This document shows, piece after piece, positions 16,601 through 24,003 of a stretch of DNA of 64,000 nucleotides (the stretch's first letter is position 1; each line of letters opens with the position of its first letter). The position numbers and the translations under genes are program-made. Below the pieces are notes generated by a model. It was given only the letters and a program-made list of their open reading frames with translations, made no database searches and was not told the DNA's origin. Source of the DNA: Rheinheimera sp. A13L (GTDB taxonomy: Bacteria > Pseudomonadota > Gammaproteobacteria > Enterobacterales > Alteromonadaceae); contig NZ_AFHI01000023.1 of the NCBI RefSeq assembly GCF_000217935.1, forward strand, positions 159,101-223,100, in the 5' to 3' direction.

Positions 16601-17473
16601 ATCCCCTTAACGGAAATGGAAACCTCCTGGTTAGGAGGTCGTGTGCCTTTGCCTGATCTGGCGGAAATTATTGATGGTGCTTTGCAGCCCGTAGCAAAAT
16701 CTATGGGGCCTAATGCACGTTTTGGTTATCCGAAAAAAGGCGGATTTCAGGCCCTGGTGTCTGGTTTTGTGCCTCATATCAAAGGTCAAATCGAGCTCAA
16801 TACAGACGTAGTTCAATTATTGCCTGTCGAACACCTGATGGTGCTGGCTGACGGCCGACGATTTCGTTATGACAATTTAATCAGCACTATGCCGCTGCCT
16901 GAATTAGTACGCCTGATGGGAAATGAGGCCCCCAAAGAAGTGCAGGACGCTGCCCAGGGTTTACGCCATATATCGGTGCGCTGCGTCAACATCGGCATCA
17001 ATCGCGAAAAAGTTACCGATAAGCATTGGATTTATTACCCGGAAGACACTATTTTCCACCGCATTTTTTTGCAGGGCAATGCCAGCCCTGAATGTAATGC
17101 GCCTGGTGGTTTTGGCTTTACCTGCGAAATATCTTACTCGCCGTGGAAACCACTGCCAGTGGATGGTGACGAATTGATAGCCCGCTGCATCGAAGACTGT
17201 ATCAAAGTTGGGTTGATGACTAGTGAGGATCAAGTGATCACCGCGAATCTGGTGGATATGCCTTATGCCTATGTGATCTATGATCATTCACGAGCTGAAA
17301 ATGTCGCTTTAGTGAAAGTCTGGATGGAAACGCAGGATATCACGCTGGCCGGTCGTTATAGTGAATGGGAATACTATAATTCGGACCATGCATTTCTTGC
17401 TGGCAAAAAAGCCGCTGAAAAAGTGGGCCGTCAGATTAAATCTCAGAACAGAGTGTCAGAAGGCGATGCTTAG
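13637..17473 (+). CDS. Tripartite fusion: glycoside hydrolase-like + glycosyltransferase + UDP-galactopyranose-mutase-like FAD protein
   Basis: One unbroken 1278-codon frame. Residues 1-385 form a clan GH-A-like TIM barrel (FWQGGYEGADHIN, TVRESIGWR, acid/base N140-E141, nucleophile E295 in LLAETSHVG). Residues 395-765 are a GT-B glycosyltransferase (MPTIIVFCHLRWDFVYQRPQH; SPTKVLEYMAAQLPVVST). Residues 800-1278 are an FAD-binding amine-oxidase/Glf-like domain (IIGAGPTGLSAAYHLG; AIPYNKKLWTIP; METSWLGGRVPLPDL). A Ser/Asn-rich stretch of about 45 residues (near 917-960) interrupts the FAD domain. The GT domain starts at an ATG (14819) with AGGAG six to seven bases before it, so internal initiation is possible. 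The first ATG (13637) has no clear ribosome-binding site, and an in-frame TAG stands at 13610. Likely role: cell-surface polysaccharide synthesis with a galactofuranose-type sugar (inference). Confidence 0.88.
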   Translation: MKASADDPFVTFWQGGYEGADHINRAQKALSMNQSTGHSGNAFDDYVLLQKFGIRTVRESIGWRLTEINNEFDFSSVEPRARAAQQLGLQICWTFCHYGWPEDIDVYSAEFITRFARFCRAAAEFLAPFSDRPPIYSPLNEISFTSWGLSVHLFHCKNMFDERAHTEAKRQLVRATLAGCDAIWQVSPDARFMHCDPVIHVVAPPEHPEWQQWATDWNSAQYDSWDMLCGRREPELGGHPRYLDIIGANYYHDNQWECGTYNKLWWHLADSRRRPLHDILAELHQRYQRPILLAETSHVGSGRGIWIKQVAAEMALALQKGVTCLGVCLYPLIDRHDWENDSYWHHSGLWDIANAPQNMQRTLPFSYAAGLRQAQRFIENFQMNTSIHIRSGVYMPTIIVFCHLRWDFVYQRPQHLLSQLAQHFEIIVVEEPFYHAGKSFLKTYTPAPNITVCQPHTPVHATGFHDDQLAELEPLIATLVRDGENPIVWFYTPMALPLLKQLHAKMVVYDCMDELSAFQNAPKQLLQREKALLNSADIVFTGGPSLYQAKRNLHPNVHCFPSSVDAVHFEQALDRSNSHPLQAALHGPKLGFYGVIDERLDLNLIAALADAHSDWHIIIVGPVVKINPDTLPRRANIHYFGQQPYQALPQFLAEWDLCLLPFALNESTRFISPTKVLEYMAAQLPVVSTAIEDVVTPYGDIVAIGYDIPHFIAACETALAASESQTKRMAEKMRALVATTSWERTGNSMFQLIRALAQKGKTSRSQCEESASANSANVAHRALNINSLRPQQAMQSVSCAIIGAGPTGLSAAYHLGEDTLLLERNATVGGWCRSIKDSGFTFDYAGHIMFSNDPYVLELYDILLGDNQHWQNREAWVYSKTIHTRYPFQGALFGLPPEIIKECIVGAIDARYKPASCNEPAVSQNPNSASGLTSRTEDCCADGTSVSAKQSSVSSINSPPNFEDFIYGVWGAGIAKHFAIPYNKKLWTIPLTEMETSWLGGRVPLPDLAEIIDGALQPVAKSMGPNARFGYPKKGGFQALVSGFVPHIKGQIELNTDVVQLLPVEHLMVLADGRRFRYDNLISTMPLPELVRLMGNEAPKEVQDAAQGLRHISVRCVNIGINREKVTDKHWIYYPEDTIFHRIFLQGNASPECNAPGGFGFTCEISYSPWKPLPVDGDELIARCIEDCIKVGLMTSEDQVITANLVDMPYAYVIYDHSRAENVALVKVWMETQDITLAGRYSEWEYYNSDHAFLAGKKAAEKVGRQIKSQNRVSEGDA
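14805..14821 (+). promoter_or_regulatory. Internal ribosome-binding site and start codon inside the fusion gene
   Basis: AGGAGTTTATATG within the frame places an AGGAG at a normal distance from an in-frame ATG at 14819. That ATG is exactly the usual N-terminus of the glycosyltransferase family (MPTIIVFCHLRWDF). This suggests that the hydrolase and transferase were once separate, closely spaced genes and that a transferase-FAD polypeptide of about 884 residues may still be made. Confidence 0.5.
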
Positions 17474-17573
17474 AACTATGTTCTTCTTTGATAGTTCTTC
17501 TGAGATGCAACGCAAGCTTGTCATTGCAGTGCAACCTGGTGCTTTCAGTTAATAAAACTGTGACAAGGAAAAA

Positions 17574-17641
17574 CTCAATGCGGTTTGGGCGTTTGGAGCA
17601 GTAGCCATACAACACTGGTACTCCAAATGAACCGCATTGAG
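17574..17641. repeat. Large imperfect inverted repeat after the fusion gene
   Basis: CTCAATGCGGTT plus TTTGGAG on the left is matched by CTCCAAATGAACCGCATTGAG (in two blocks, interrupted by a short bulge) on the right, around a 22-base loop. It starts about 100 bases after the stop codon and has no U run on either side, so it is not a standard terminator. It may be a relic of a mobile element or an RNA-stabilising structure. Confidence 0.6.
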
Positions 17642-17759
17642 CAACCACAGAACAATTTAAACCATACCCTAGCGGGACTTGCGTTTTTGCTGTTTGTATA
17701 TATGTAAATGTACAGTTCAGCGCAAATTATAGGCTGAGAGAGTGAAAGCGCAGGGAAGG

Positions 17760-18488
17760 TTAAACTTTGGCCGTGTTTTTGGCCCAGGGTAATAAACGGT
17801 CTGACTCTTTACGCACTACGGCATAACATTCACAACTTAAGCTTTCAAGTTTAGCGCGATCAAGCACTTGAATACGGCCCCTGTGGTATTCAATCACCCC
17901 TAAACGCTGTAAGCGTCCTGCCGCGTCTGTGACTCCTTCACGGCGCACCCCGAGCATATTGGCGATCAGTTCCTGGGTCATCACCAGTTCATTCCCTTCC
18001 AGCCGGTCAAGTGACAACAACAACCAGCGACACAATTGCTGGTCAATAGAGTGATGGCGGTTACACACGGCGGTTTGAGCCATTTGTGTGATCAGGGACT
18101 GAGTGTAACGCAGCAAGGTATGCAGCAAAGCGCCATGACGATTAAATTCATCTTTTAGGCGTTGGCTCAATAAACGATAAGCCTGGCCAGCACTTTGTAC
18201 TATGGCCCTGCTGGTGGTGCTTTCGCCGCCCATAAATAGAGCGACACCAATTAAGCCTTCATTCCCCACCACCGAAATTTCGGCAGAAGCGCCACTTTCC
18301 ATCACATACAACAAGGAGACGATGGAATTGGTGGGGAAGTAGACATAACGCAATGTATCGCCGGATTCATACAAGACTTTGCCCAGAGGTAATTCAACCA
18401 ACTCCATATGGGGAAATAATCGTTCCTGAACCTCTGTAGGCAGGACGGCCAGCAGATGGTTTTGCTTCGGGCCTTTTAAATGAGGCAT
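17760..18488 (-). CDS. Crp/Fnr-family transcription regulator, paralog 2
   Basis: 242 residues (MPHLKGPKQNHLLAVLP...), nearly identical to the protein encoded at 10894, including the beta-roll (GKVLYESGDTLRYVYFPTNSIVSLLY) and the HTH (NMLGVRREGVTDAAGRLQRLG). The ribosome-binding site GGAG and the spacing to ATG are also the same. It converges on the fusion gene. Together the two paralogs bracket the DUF4142, Rho-N, repeat-array and fusion genes. A palindrome with the same arms as that of paralog 1 lies 72 bases upstream. Effector unknown. Confidence 0.88.
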   Translation of the reverse strand: MPHLKGPKQNHLLAVLPTEVQERLFPHMELVELPLGKVLYESGDTLRYVYFPTNSIVSLLYVMESGASAEISVVGNEGLIGVALFMGGESTTSRAIVQSAGQAYRLLSQRLKDEFNRHGALLHTLLRYTQSLITQMAQTAVCNRHHSIDQQLCRWLLLSLDRLEGNELVMTQELIANMLGVRREGVTDAAGRLQRLGVIEYHRGRIQVLDRAKLESLSCECYAVVRKESDRLLPWAKNTAKV

Positions 18489-18559
18489 TTAAAACTCCAT
18501 GTATAAATTTAAGGTAGAGACCGATCGACCCCAGCTTCAGCGTTTCTGGCCCTGAAGTC

Positions 18560-18575
18560 TGTACGTCGTCGTACA
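18560..18575. promoter_or_regulatory. Palindromic operator TGTACG-N4-CGTACA (paralog 2)
   Basis: TGTACGTCGTCGTACA has the same six-base arms as the dyad before paralog 1 and a different four-base centre. The distance to the start codon is 72 bases, against 71 for paralog 1. This conservation of arms and distance, with the centre free to vary, is what an autoregulatory binding site would show. Confidence 0.62.
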
Positions 18576-18627
18576 TAGAGGTCTTAGCAAAAATAGTTAG
18601 TCTGTGATCCACAGCTTTAAACAGCGG

Positions 18628-18921
18628 TTATTCCTGAGCGTTTCGTTTTTTTTTCAACCAGTGCTGGCCCAACGTCAGGGCAACAGACCAAAGTAAGGCC
18701 GATTCTTTGCCATGAAGTTTATTTTTCAGTCCCATCAGCCAGGGGGCTGCACCTGACAGCTGTTGTTGTAACAACTTCATGCCCAAACTGCGGGGAAATT
18801 GTTCTACCTCTTGTTGCTGCTGTGGCCCTATATATTGCCGGATCAACAGACGTTGTTGTGCCATTTTCTGGCGTAGCAACAGGATCTGTACCTGCAGGGG
18901 TAATTCCTTGTCTTCATTCAT
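18628..18921 (-). CDS. YqjK-like small protein
   Basis: 97 residues: MNEDKELPLQVQILLLRQKMAQQRLLIRQYI, a Gln-rich helical part, then a moderately hydrophobic segment (ALLWSVALTLGQHWL) and a KKKR tail. By position and type it corresponds to the third gene of the E. coli yqjD-yqjE-yqjK group; sequence evidence alone is weak. Its start overlaps the end of the preceding gene by four bases, so the two are translationally coupled. Confidence 0.6.
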   Translation of the reverse strand: MNEDKELPLQVQILLLRQKMAQQRLLIRQYIGPQQQQEVEQFPRSLGMKLLQQQLSGAAPWLMGLKNKLHGKESALLWSVALTLGQHWLKKKRNAQE

Positions 18922-19331
18922 ACCTGACGCCTTAACAGCTGAAGGTCGGTTTTTAGCTCCTGATAACTTGTGCTAAATGCATTCTGACCTTTTTTGCCCA
19001 AGTGCTGGATTATAAAAAAACAGGCTGTGGCTAATAAGGTAAAAAACACAGGCAAAGCCCAGATAAATAACCTAAAACTTTCGTTATTTCTGTTCAGGTA
19101 AAGCAAAGCAAAACCAGCAAAGAGAAAGGCTAAAAACACAAAACTGATGCTCAGCACACTGTAGAGCATGATCCATTGCAAACGGCGCTTTTCCTGCTGC
19201 CATTCCAAATGCATCAACTGACCATGTAAACCCAGTTGTGTGATCAGTTGCGGACTGGCTTTATCGAGCAACCAGAGCCAGCGGGCAGGATCAAAACCAA
19301 CCGAAGCATTTTCCATTTCAGGTGTCGACAT
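18918..19331 (-). CDS. YqjE-like holin-superfamily membrane protein
   Basis: 137 residues with two membrane segments (about IMLYSVLSISFVFLAFLFAGFALLYL and LFIWALPVFFTLLATACFFII, near residues 53-80 and 92-115). It follows a DUF883 gene and precedes a YqjK-like gene, the order of E. coli yqjDEK. The start at 19331 (MSTPEMEN) has GGAG at a normal distance; the longer frame would run into the preceding gene. Members of this group are stress-induced inner-membrane proteins of unknown activity. Confidence 0.7.
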   Translation of the reverse strand: MSTPEMENASVGFDPARWLWLLDKASPQLITQLGLHGQLMHLEWQQEKRRLQWIMLYSVLSISFVFLAFLFAGFALLYLNRNNESFRLFIWALPVFFTLLATACFFIIQHLGKKGQNAFSTSYQELKTDLQLLRRQV

Positions 19332-19380
19332 GCAAACTCCATTTAGAAAAACCGACCTCAAAGGGTCGGCGTATCTCAAA

Positions 19381-19731
19381 TCATTTAGAACCTGAACCGC
19401 TACAACGGGCGACAAAGGCGCCTAATATGAAGCTGGCGGCTGCACAGACAGCAATAGACTGCCATGGCTGCTGGTGTACATAACGGTCTGTTACTTCAGC
19501 AGAGTGACGTGCTTTGGCGGCAAAGTTATGACCTATATCTTCCACTGAGGCTTTGGCTGTCGCCACACGTTCAGTTAGCTTCTTCTTGGCTTGCTCAAAT
19601 TCCGCTCCGGTTAATGAAGTGGTGGTTTTGAGTAAATCTTCGATGTCAGCAATAAAATTGTGGAATTCATCGGTTAACGCCGGGCCGCTCTGGCTTGAGT
19701 TTGGAGCTGCGCCATCGGTACGAGTTGGCAT
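19381..19731 (-). CDS. DUF883 family protein (ElaB/YqjD-like)
   Basis: 116 residues: a long amphipathic helix with coiled-coil character (FHNFIADIEDLLKTTTSLTGAEFEQAKKKLTERVATAKASVEDI, split here by family pattern) and a C-terminal membrane segment ending in AASFILGAFVARCSGSGSK. This is the standard shape of ElaB/YqjD/YgaM, which attach stationary-phase ribosomes to the inner membrane. First gene of a three-gene minus-strand operon with YqjE- and YqjK-like genes. Confidence 0.88.
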   Translation of the reverse strand: MPTRTDGAAPNSSQSGPALTDEFHNFIADIEDLLKTTTSLTGAEFEQAKKKLTERVATAKASVEDIGHNFAAKARHSAEVTDRYVHQQPWQSIAVCAAASFILGAFVARCSGSGSK

Positions 19732-20054
19732 AAATACATCCTTTTATGAGGTGGCAATCTGGTCCCTGAAAAATCTTAATTTCAAATCCTTTTGCTCAGA
19801 GTGAAGGGCCAGACTATAACACCTAAATACTGCTGTATGTGGGTCAGAGCACAAAGTAGCTAATTAACTTTGTTTTAAATTTTTATTGTTGTCATTTTTA
19901 CATTGAAAGTAACAGTGTTATATGAGCGCCAGCGCACCGATGACTTTGATTTTAAGGTTCAGTATGCAAAAACAGGCAGGCTCGTATCGGTTGAGTTTCA
20001 GGAAGAGCTTTGCTGTTTGTTGTTGTTTTTTGATTATTGAATCAGGGAGTTACC

Positions 20055-20474
20055 ATGTATCTATCCACGAATTTATCTTCGTATTTCTCAAGCCGCTATC
20101 CATCTGTACGCAACACTGTATTGATGTTAAGCCTGACGGCCGTACTTGCCTCTTGTGCATCAGCACCGGAAGCCCCTGTAGGCCAAATTCAGGCGGCAGA
20201 ACAAGCTATAGCAGCGGCTGAGCGTATTACAGCAAGTGATTACGCCTTGCCTGAATTGCTGGAAGCCAGGGCCGATTTAGTGTCAGCCCGTACTGCAGTT
20301 CAGAATGAAGACATGCTGGCAGCCAGCCGCTATGCCGAGTTATCCAAAGCTGGTGCTGAACTGGCGTCAGCCCGTGCCGGTGAAGGGAAAGTCCGCGCTG
20401 TGATTGACGATATGCAAAAAAATATCGATGTGTTAAAGCAGGAAATGCAACGTAAAACAGGACAAATGCAATGA
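20055..20474 (+). CDS. DUF4398-type lipoprotein
   Basis: 139 residues. The hydrophobic segment ends in LMLSLTAVLASC, giving a lipidated Cys, followed by a helical Ala/Glu-rich domain (QIQAAEQAIAAAERITASDYALPELLEARADLVSAR in the family pattern). The ATG at 20055 has AGGGAG upstream; a TTG six codons earlier overlaps that site. The stop overlaps the start of the OmpA-like gene by four bases (ATGA), so the two form an operon and probably work together at the outer membrane. Confidence 0.82.
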   Translation: MYLSTNLSSYFSSRYPSVRNTVLMLSLTAVLASCASAPEAPVGQIQAAEQAIAAAERITASDYALPELLEARADLVSARTAVQNEDMLAASRYAELSKAGAELASARAGEGKVRAVIDDMQKNIDVLKQEMQRKTGQMQ

Positions 20475-21334
20475 AAATTCTAACAGGTACAACCCCAATC
20501 CTTGTGTTGGTTGCTGGTGTGATGACCTTATCTGCCTGTAGCTCTAAAGTCGAGAAACCTGAAGGCTCTTTTGCTGTCAGGCAAAAACTGACTGCATTGC
20601 AGGCCGATCCTAATCTGGCCAACAGAGCTGTATTGCCAGTACAGCAAGCCGCAACTGCTGTATTAACTGCTGAGCAACCGACCAAAGACAAAGCCCTGGC
20701 CATGTACAGAGTCAAGCTGGCGGATAAAAAAGTGGAAATAGCCAAAGCTGTAGCCCAAACCAGTTATCTGGACGAACAATACAAAACCTTAGGTGCACAA
20801 CAAGCAGGTGCGAGGCTGGATTCCCGAACTCAGGAAGCGGATGCAGCCCGGTACGACGCTAAATTGGCCAGGCAGGATGCAACCACAGCTCAGGCTGAAT
20901 CAGAATTGGCCAGACAACAAGCTCTGGAATTACAGCAACAGATCACGGAGCTGAACGCAAAAGAAACCGAAAGAGGCTGGGTGGTGACTTTGGGTGATGT
21001 GCTCTTTGATACAGGCCGTGCTGAGCTCAAAGAAGGTTCGCTGAACAACTTATCGAAACTGTCCGCCTTTTTAAATCGTTATCAGGATCGCACTGTGCAG
21101 ATTGAAGGTCATACCGACAGTATTGGCAGTTCAGATTCTAATCAGGGTTTGTCAGAACGCCGGGCCAATTCGGTGCGCCGTTATCTGGAAGCTCAGGGCA
21201 TTGCCTCTAATCGCTTAACGGCCAGAGGTTTAGGTGAGCATGCACCGGTCAGCGGCAACGATTCTGCCGCCAGCCGTCAGCAAAACCGCAGAGTAGAAGT
21301 CATTATTGCCAATACAGCTGCAGCACCACTTTAG
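20471..21334 (+). CDS. OmpA-family peptidoglycan-binding lipoprotein
   Basis: 287 residues. Lipoprotein signal ending LSAC, a helical DUF4398-like region (about 25-170, Gln/Ala-rich, coiled coil) and a C-terminal OmpA domain (about 175-280) with VLFDTGRAELKEGS, IEGHTDSIGSSDSNQGLSERRANSVRRYL and RGLGEHAPV..N...SRQQNRRVEV. The OmpA domain binds diaminopimelate in peptidoglycan non-covalently. It is translationally coupled to the preceding lipoprotein and followed by a CsbD-like gene 28 bases on. Confidence 0.9.
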   Translation: MKILTGTTPILVLVAGVMTLSACSSKVEKPEGSFAVRQKLTALQADPNLANRAVLPVQQAATAVLTAEQPTKDKALAMYRVKLADKKVEIAKAVAQTSYLDEQYKTLGAQQAGARLDSRTQEADAARYDAKLARQDATTAQAESELARQQALELQQQITELNAKETERGWVVTLGDVLFDTGRAELKEGSLNNLSKLSAFLNRYQDRTVQIEGHTDSIGSSDSNQGLSERRANSVRRYLEAQGIASNRLTARGLGEHAPVSGNDSAASRQQNRRVEVIIANTAAAPL

Positions 21335-21362
21335 TCTGAAAAAGACTACAGGAGCTTTGTTG

Positions 21363-21641
21363 ATGAAAACCCGTAGTAAACCACAGGATCAGGCAGCGAT
21401 ATCCGCTGCCGGGTCTTTGCCTGATCAGCACCAAGTCTGGTTGCTGAATCTCGATGCAGCGCATCAATGCTGGAATAAGTTATCCAAAGCTGATTTGCTG
21501 CAATCAGAAGGTATGCCCCATAGACTAAGCCGCTTGTTACAGGAGCACTATGCGCTCTCCAGAGAACAGGCGGATCATCAAATCAGCAGCTTTAAACAAA
21601 GCTGTCAGCTCTCGCCAGACCAGCCTGAACATCATAAATGA
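21363..21641 (+). CDS. CsbD-like small stress protein, second copy
   Basis: 92 residues. The C-terminal half (AHQCWNKLSKADLLQSEGMPHRLSRLLQEHYALSREQADHQISSF in family pattern) aligns with the C-terminal domain of the protein at 8095 and with the CsbD/UPF0337 pattern. AGGAG precedes the start ATG at 21363. It lies directly after the OmpA-like gene and before a strong terminator. Confidence 0.65.
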   Translation: MKTRSKPQDQAAISAAGSLPDQHQVWLLNLDAAHQCWNKLSKADLLQSEGMPHRLSRLLQEHYALSREQADHQISSFKQSCQLSPDQPEHHK

Positions 21642-21652
21642 TGCATTAAATC

Positions 21653-21691
21653 AATCAGATGGTTTAAAAGTCCGTCTGATTTGTCTTTTTT
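21653..21691 (+). terminator. Rho-independent terminator after the OmpA/CsbD-like operon
   Basis: AATCAGATGG-tttaaaagt-CCGTCTGATT forms a 10-bp stem with one G-U pair, followed by TTGTCTTTTTTG. Confidence 0.8.
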
Positions 21692-21700
21692 GTCAATTGA

Positions 21701-21714
21701 GTGCGTTAACGCAC
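21701..21714. promoter_or_regulatory. Perfect palindrome upstream of the ferritin-like gene
   Basis: GTGCGTTAACGCAC is a 14-bp perfect dyad 57 bases before the ferritin-like start and just after the terminator of the previous operon. An operator is likely; the regulator is unknown. Confidence 0.4.
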
Positions 21715-21770
21715 ATTCGGTTTGATTTTTGTACAGTAAGTTAACTCCCATGGTCCAACAGGAGCTGCTT

Positions 21771-22313
21771 ATGAGTATTGAAATTACCGAACATCAACTA
21801 TTACGCCAGCATGCCAGACAACATCTGGAAACAGGTGCTGTCACTCATGGTTATCAGGCGGGGCGCAGTGAACTGGTGCATTTATTAAATGCTGCTTTAG
21901 CTTCTGAGCTGATTTGTGTACTGCGCTATCGCAGTCATTATTTTTTAGCCAAAGGTATTCATGCCAACACAGTGGCGGCAGAGTTTTTAGAACATTCCAA
22001 CGAAGAACTGCAACATGTGGACTGGCTGGCTGCGCGCATAGTGCAATTGGGTGGTGAGCCTGATTTTTCTCCACAAGGCGTCATTGAACGAGGCCAGTCC
22101 ATATTTGGCACAGGTCAGAATTTATATGAAATGATCAAAGAAAACCTGATTGAAGAGCGGGTGGCTATTGATCATTACAAAGAAGTGCTGGGGTTTATTG
22201 GTGACGATGATCCCACCAGTACTGCGCTTATTCAGAAGATTTTACAAACCGAAGAAGAGCATGCCAATGAACTGGCCAGCTTATTATGGGGGCTGCCGGA
22301 GCAGCACAATTAG
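21771..22313 (+). CDS. Ferritin-like/bacterioferritin-type protein
   Basis: 180 residues of a four-helix di-iron fold. Ligand-type residues appear in ALASELICVLRYRSHYF, EFLEHSNEELQHVDWLAARI and ENLIEERVAIDHYKEVL, plus TEEEHANELASLL: the E, ExxH, E, ExxH order of ferritin-like proteins. It may store iron or detoxify peroxide. AGGAG precedes the ATG at 21771 at a good distance. A three-BON protein follows after 23 bases, so stress induction of the pair is likely. Confidence 0.88.
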   Translation: MSIEITEHQLLRQHARQHLETGAVTHGYQAGRSELVHLLNAALASELICVLRYRSHYFLAKGIHANTVAAEFLEHSNEELQHVDWLAARIVQLGGEPDFSPQGVIERGQSIFGTGQNLYEMIKENLIEERVAIDHYKEVLGFIGDDDPTSTALIQKILQTEEEHANELASLLWGLPEQHN

Positions 22314-22336
22314 ACAAAGCACCAGGAATGGAATCG

Positions 22337-22987
22337 ATGAAATCAGATCAACAATTGACCTCGGATATTAAAGCAGAACTGAAATGGGACAGTGCTGTGC
22401 AGGCTGATCCAATAAGTGTTTTGGTGCACGGAGGCATTGTGACCCTATCGGGCAGAGTATCTTCTTTGGCTGAGTTGTGGCATGTGCAATGCGCTGTACA
22501 CAGAGTTTATGGTGTGCAGTCGCTGGACAATCAACTGGTGGTCTCATTACCTCACCAGCATGTGTATCAGGATGTTGATTTAACCAGGGTGGCTGAAGCT
22601 GTGCTGCAATGGTCCAGTCATATTCCGCCTCATGGTATTGAACTGACTGTATCTATGGGCTGGATCCACTTAACGGGTGAAGTTGCTTTTGATTATCAGC
22701 GCCGCGCTGCGACTGAAGCTTTGCGTTCTCTGGCTGGAGTGCGTGGTGTAACCAATCAGATCCGTTTAACGCCCAGAAATCTGGCTGGCACGGTAAAAAA
22801 AGATATCGAAACCGCTTTGGCACGACAGAGCCGAAAAATGGAGTCAGCCATAGTAGTCGAAGTGATAGAGTCCGATGTGGTGCTGACGGGCACAGTTAAT
22901 AGCTGGTCCGAACATGATAAAGCATTAGTGTCGGTCTGGAGCACGCCGGGCGTGTCCCACGTCACAGACCATATTTACGTGCTGTAG
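22337..22987 (+). CDS. Three-BON-domain protein, no signal peptide
   Basis: 216 residues with three BON domains in series (about 5-70, 80-145 and 150-216; each ends GVxxVxNxL-like: [39 protein letters not shown]). Unlike the BON proteins at 7264 and 8565 it has no export signal, so it should be cytoplasmic. ATG at 22337 is chosen because AGGA stands about ten bases before it. Last gene of the stress island on this strand. Confidence 0.85.
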   Translation: MKSDQQLTSDIKAELKWDSAVQADPISVLVHGGIVTLSGRVSSLAELWHVQCAVHRVYGVQSLDNQLVVSLPHQHVYQDVDLTRVAEAVLQWSSHIPPHGIELTVSMGWIHLTGEVAFDYQRRAATEALRSLAGVRGVTNQIRLTPRNLAGTVKKDIETALARQSRKMESAIVVEVIESDVVLTGTVNSWSEHDKALVSVWSTPGVSHVTDHIYVL

Positions 22988-23160
22988 CTGAGTTTTTTGT
23001 TGTTTACAGCAGTCTCAGCCGGTTCCTTCTGCCAGATCCGGATTTTTGGTTGTTGCCTGCGGAGCACTTAGGTGCTCTTTTGTTTTTGCCGAACCGGGCT
23101 ATTCTGAGTTTTTATCGGCCTAAGCTGGCTCTGCTTTACTCAGCCTTAAGCAGTGCAGAC

Positions 23161-23189
23161 TTGGGATGGGACACTAAATCCGCTAGTAT
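23161..23189 (+). promoter_or_regulatory. Promoter of the D-glutamate/5-oxoproline operon
   Basis: TTGGGA and TAGTAT are separated by 17 bases. Transcription would begin near 23196, which excludes the in-frame ATG at 23188 and supports a start at 23221 for the first gene. Confidence 0.55.
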
Positions 23190-23220
23190 GAACTCATCTT
23201 TCATTTTTCAGGCAGCAAAG

Positions 23221-24003
23221 ATGGATCTGCTTACGCCATATCAATTACGCCAACAGATCAAAACAGGCCAGTTTCAGGGGCAGACCAGCGGTTTAGCTTC
23301 AGGTTATGTGCAGTGCAATATGGCAATAGTGCCACAAAGCTGGGCTGCTGAGTTTTTGCTGTTTTGCCAGCGTAACCCCAAAGCTTGTCCTTTAGTGGCT
23401 GTGTCTGAACCTGGCCAGTTTTTACTGCCTGAACTGGGGCAGGATCTTGATCTTCGCACCGACTTACCTTCCTACCGTATCTTTAAACAAGGCGAACTGG
23501 TGGATGAAGTGCAGGATATCCGTGCTTTATGGCGGCATGATCTGGTCAGCTTTTTAATTGGCTGCTCTTTTTCTTTTGAAGAGGCCTTGCTTTCCGCCGG
23601 ATTAGAAATCCGGCATATCAGCGAAGGCAAAAATGTACCTATGTACAACACAAACCTGCAATGCGCCAGTGCAGGACGATTTTCCGGTACTATGGTGGTC
23701 AGTATGAGACCTATGAAGCCCGCTGATGCAATACGGGCTATTCAGATTTGTAGTCGTTTTCCTGCAGTACACGGTGCCCCTGTGCATTTTGGCAACCCGC
23801 AGGCTATTGGCATTTCTGATATCCGTTCACCGGATTATGGTGAAGCTGTCAGCATCAAACCAGATGAAGTACCGGTATTCTGGGCTTGTGGTGTCACGCC
23901 TCAGGTTGTGATTAAACAAGCCAAACCAGATTTTTGTATTAGCCACAGCCCTGGTCATATGCTGGTGACCGATCTTTTAAATTCTTCTTTAGCGAGTTTT
24001 TAA
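23221..24003 (+). CDS. DUF1445 protein, D-glutamate cyclase N-terminal family (putative hydro-lyase)
   Basis: 260 residues from ATG 23221. Typical family segments: [89 protein letters not shown] and THSPGHM-like [11 protein letters not shown]. The family is annotated as putative hydro-lyase and forms the N-terminal half of mammalian D-glutamate cyclase (DGLUCY), which converts D-Glu to 5-oxo-D-proline. The gene heads a six-gene operon and its stop overlaps the pxpA start (TAATG). The other half of DGLUCY (DUF4392) is encoded four genes on. Confidence 0.88.
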   Translation: MDLLTPYQLRQQIKTGQFQGQTSGLASGYVQCNMAIVPQSWAAEFLLFCQRNPKACPLVAVSEPGQFLLPELGQDLDLRTDLPSYRIFKQGELVDEVQDIRALWRHDLVSFLIGCSFSFEEALLSAGLEIRHISEGKNVPMYNTNLQCASAGRFSGTMVVSMRPMKPADAIRAIQICSRFPAVHGAPVHFGNPQAIGISDIRSPDYGEAVSIKPDEVPVFWACGVTPQVVIKQAKPDFCISHSPGHMLVTDLLNSSLASF

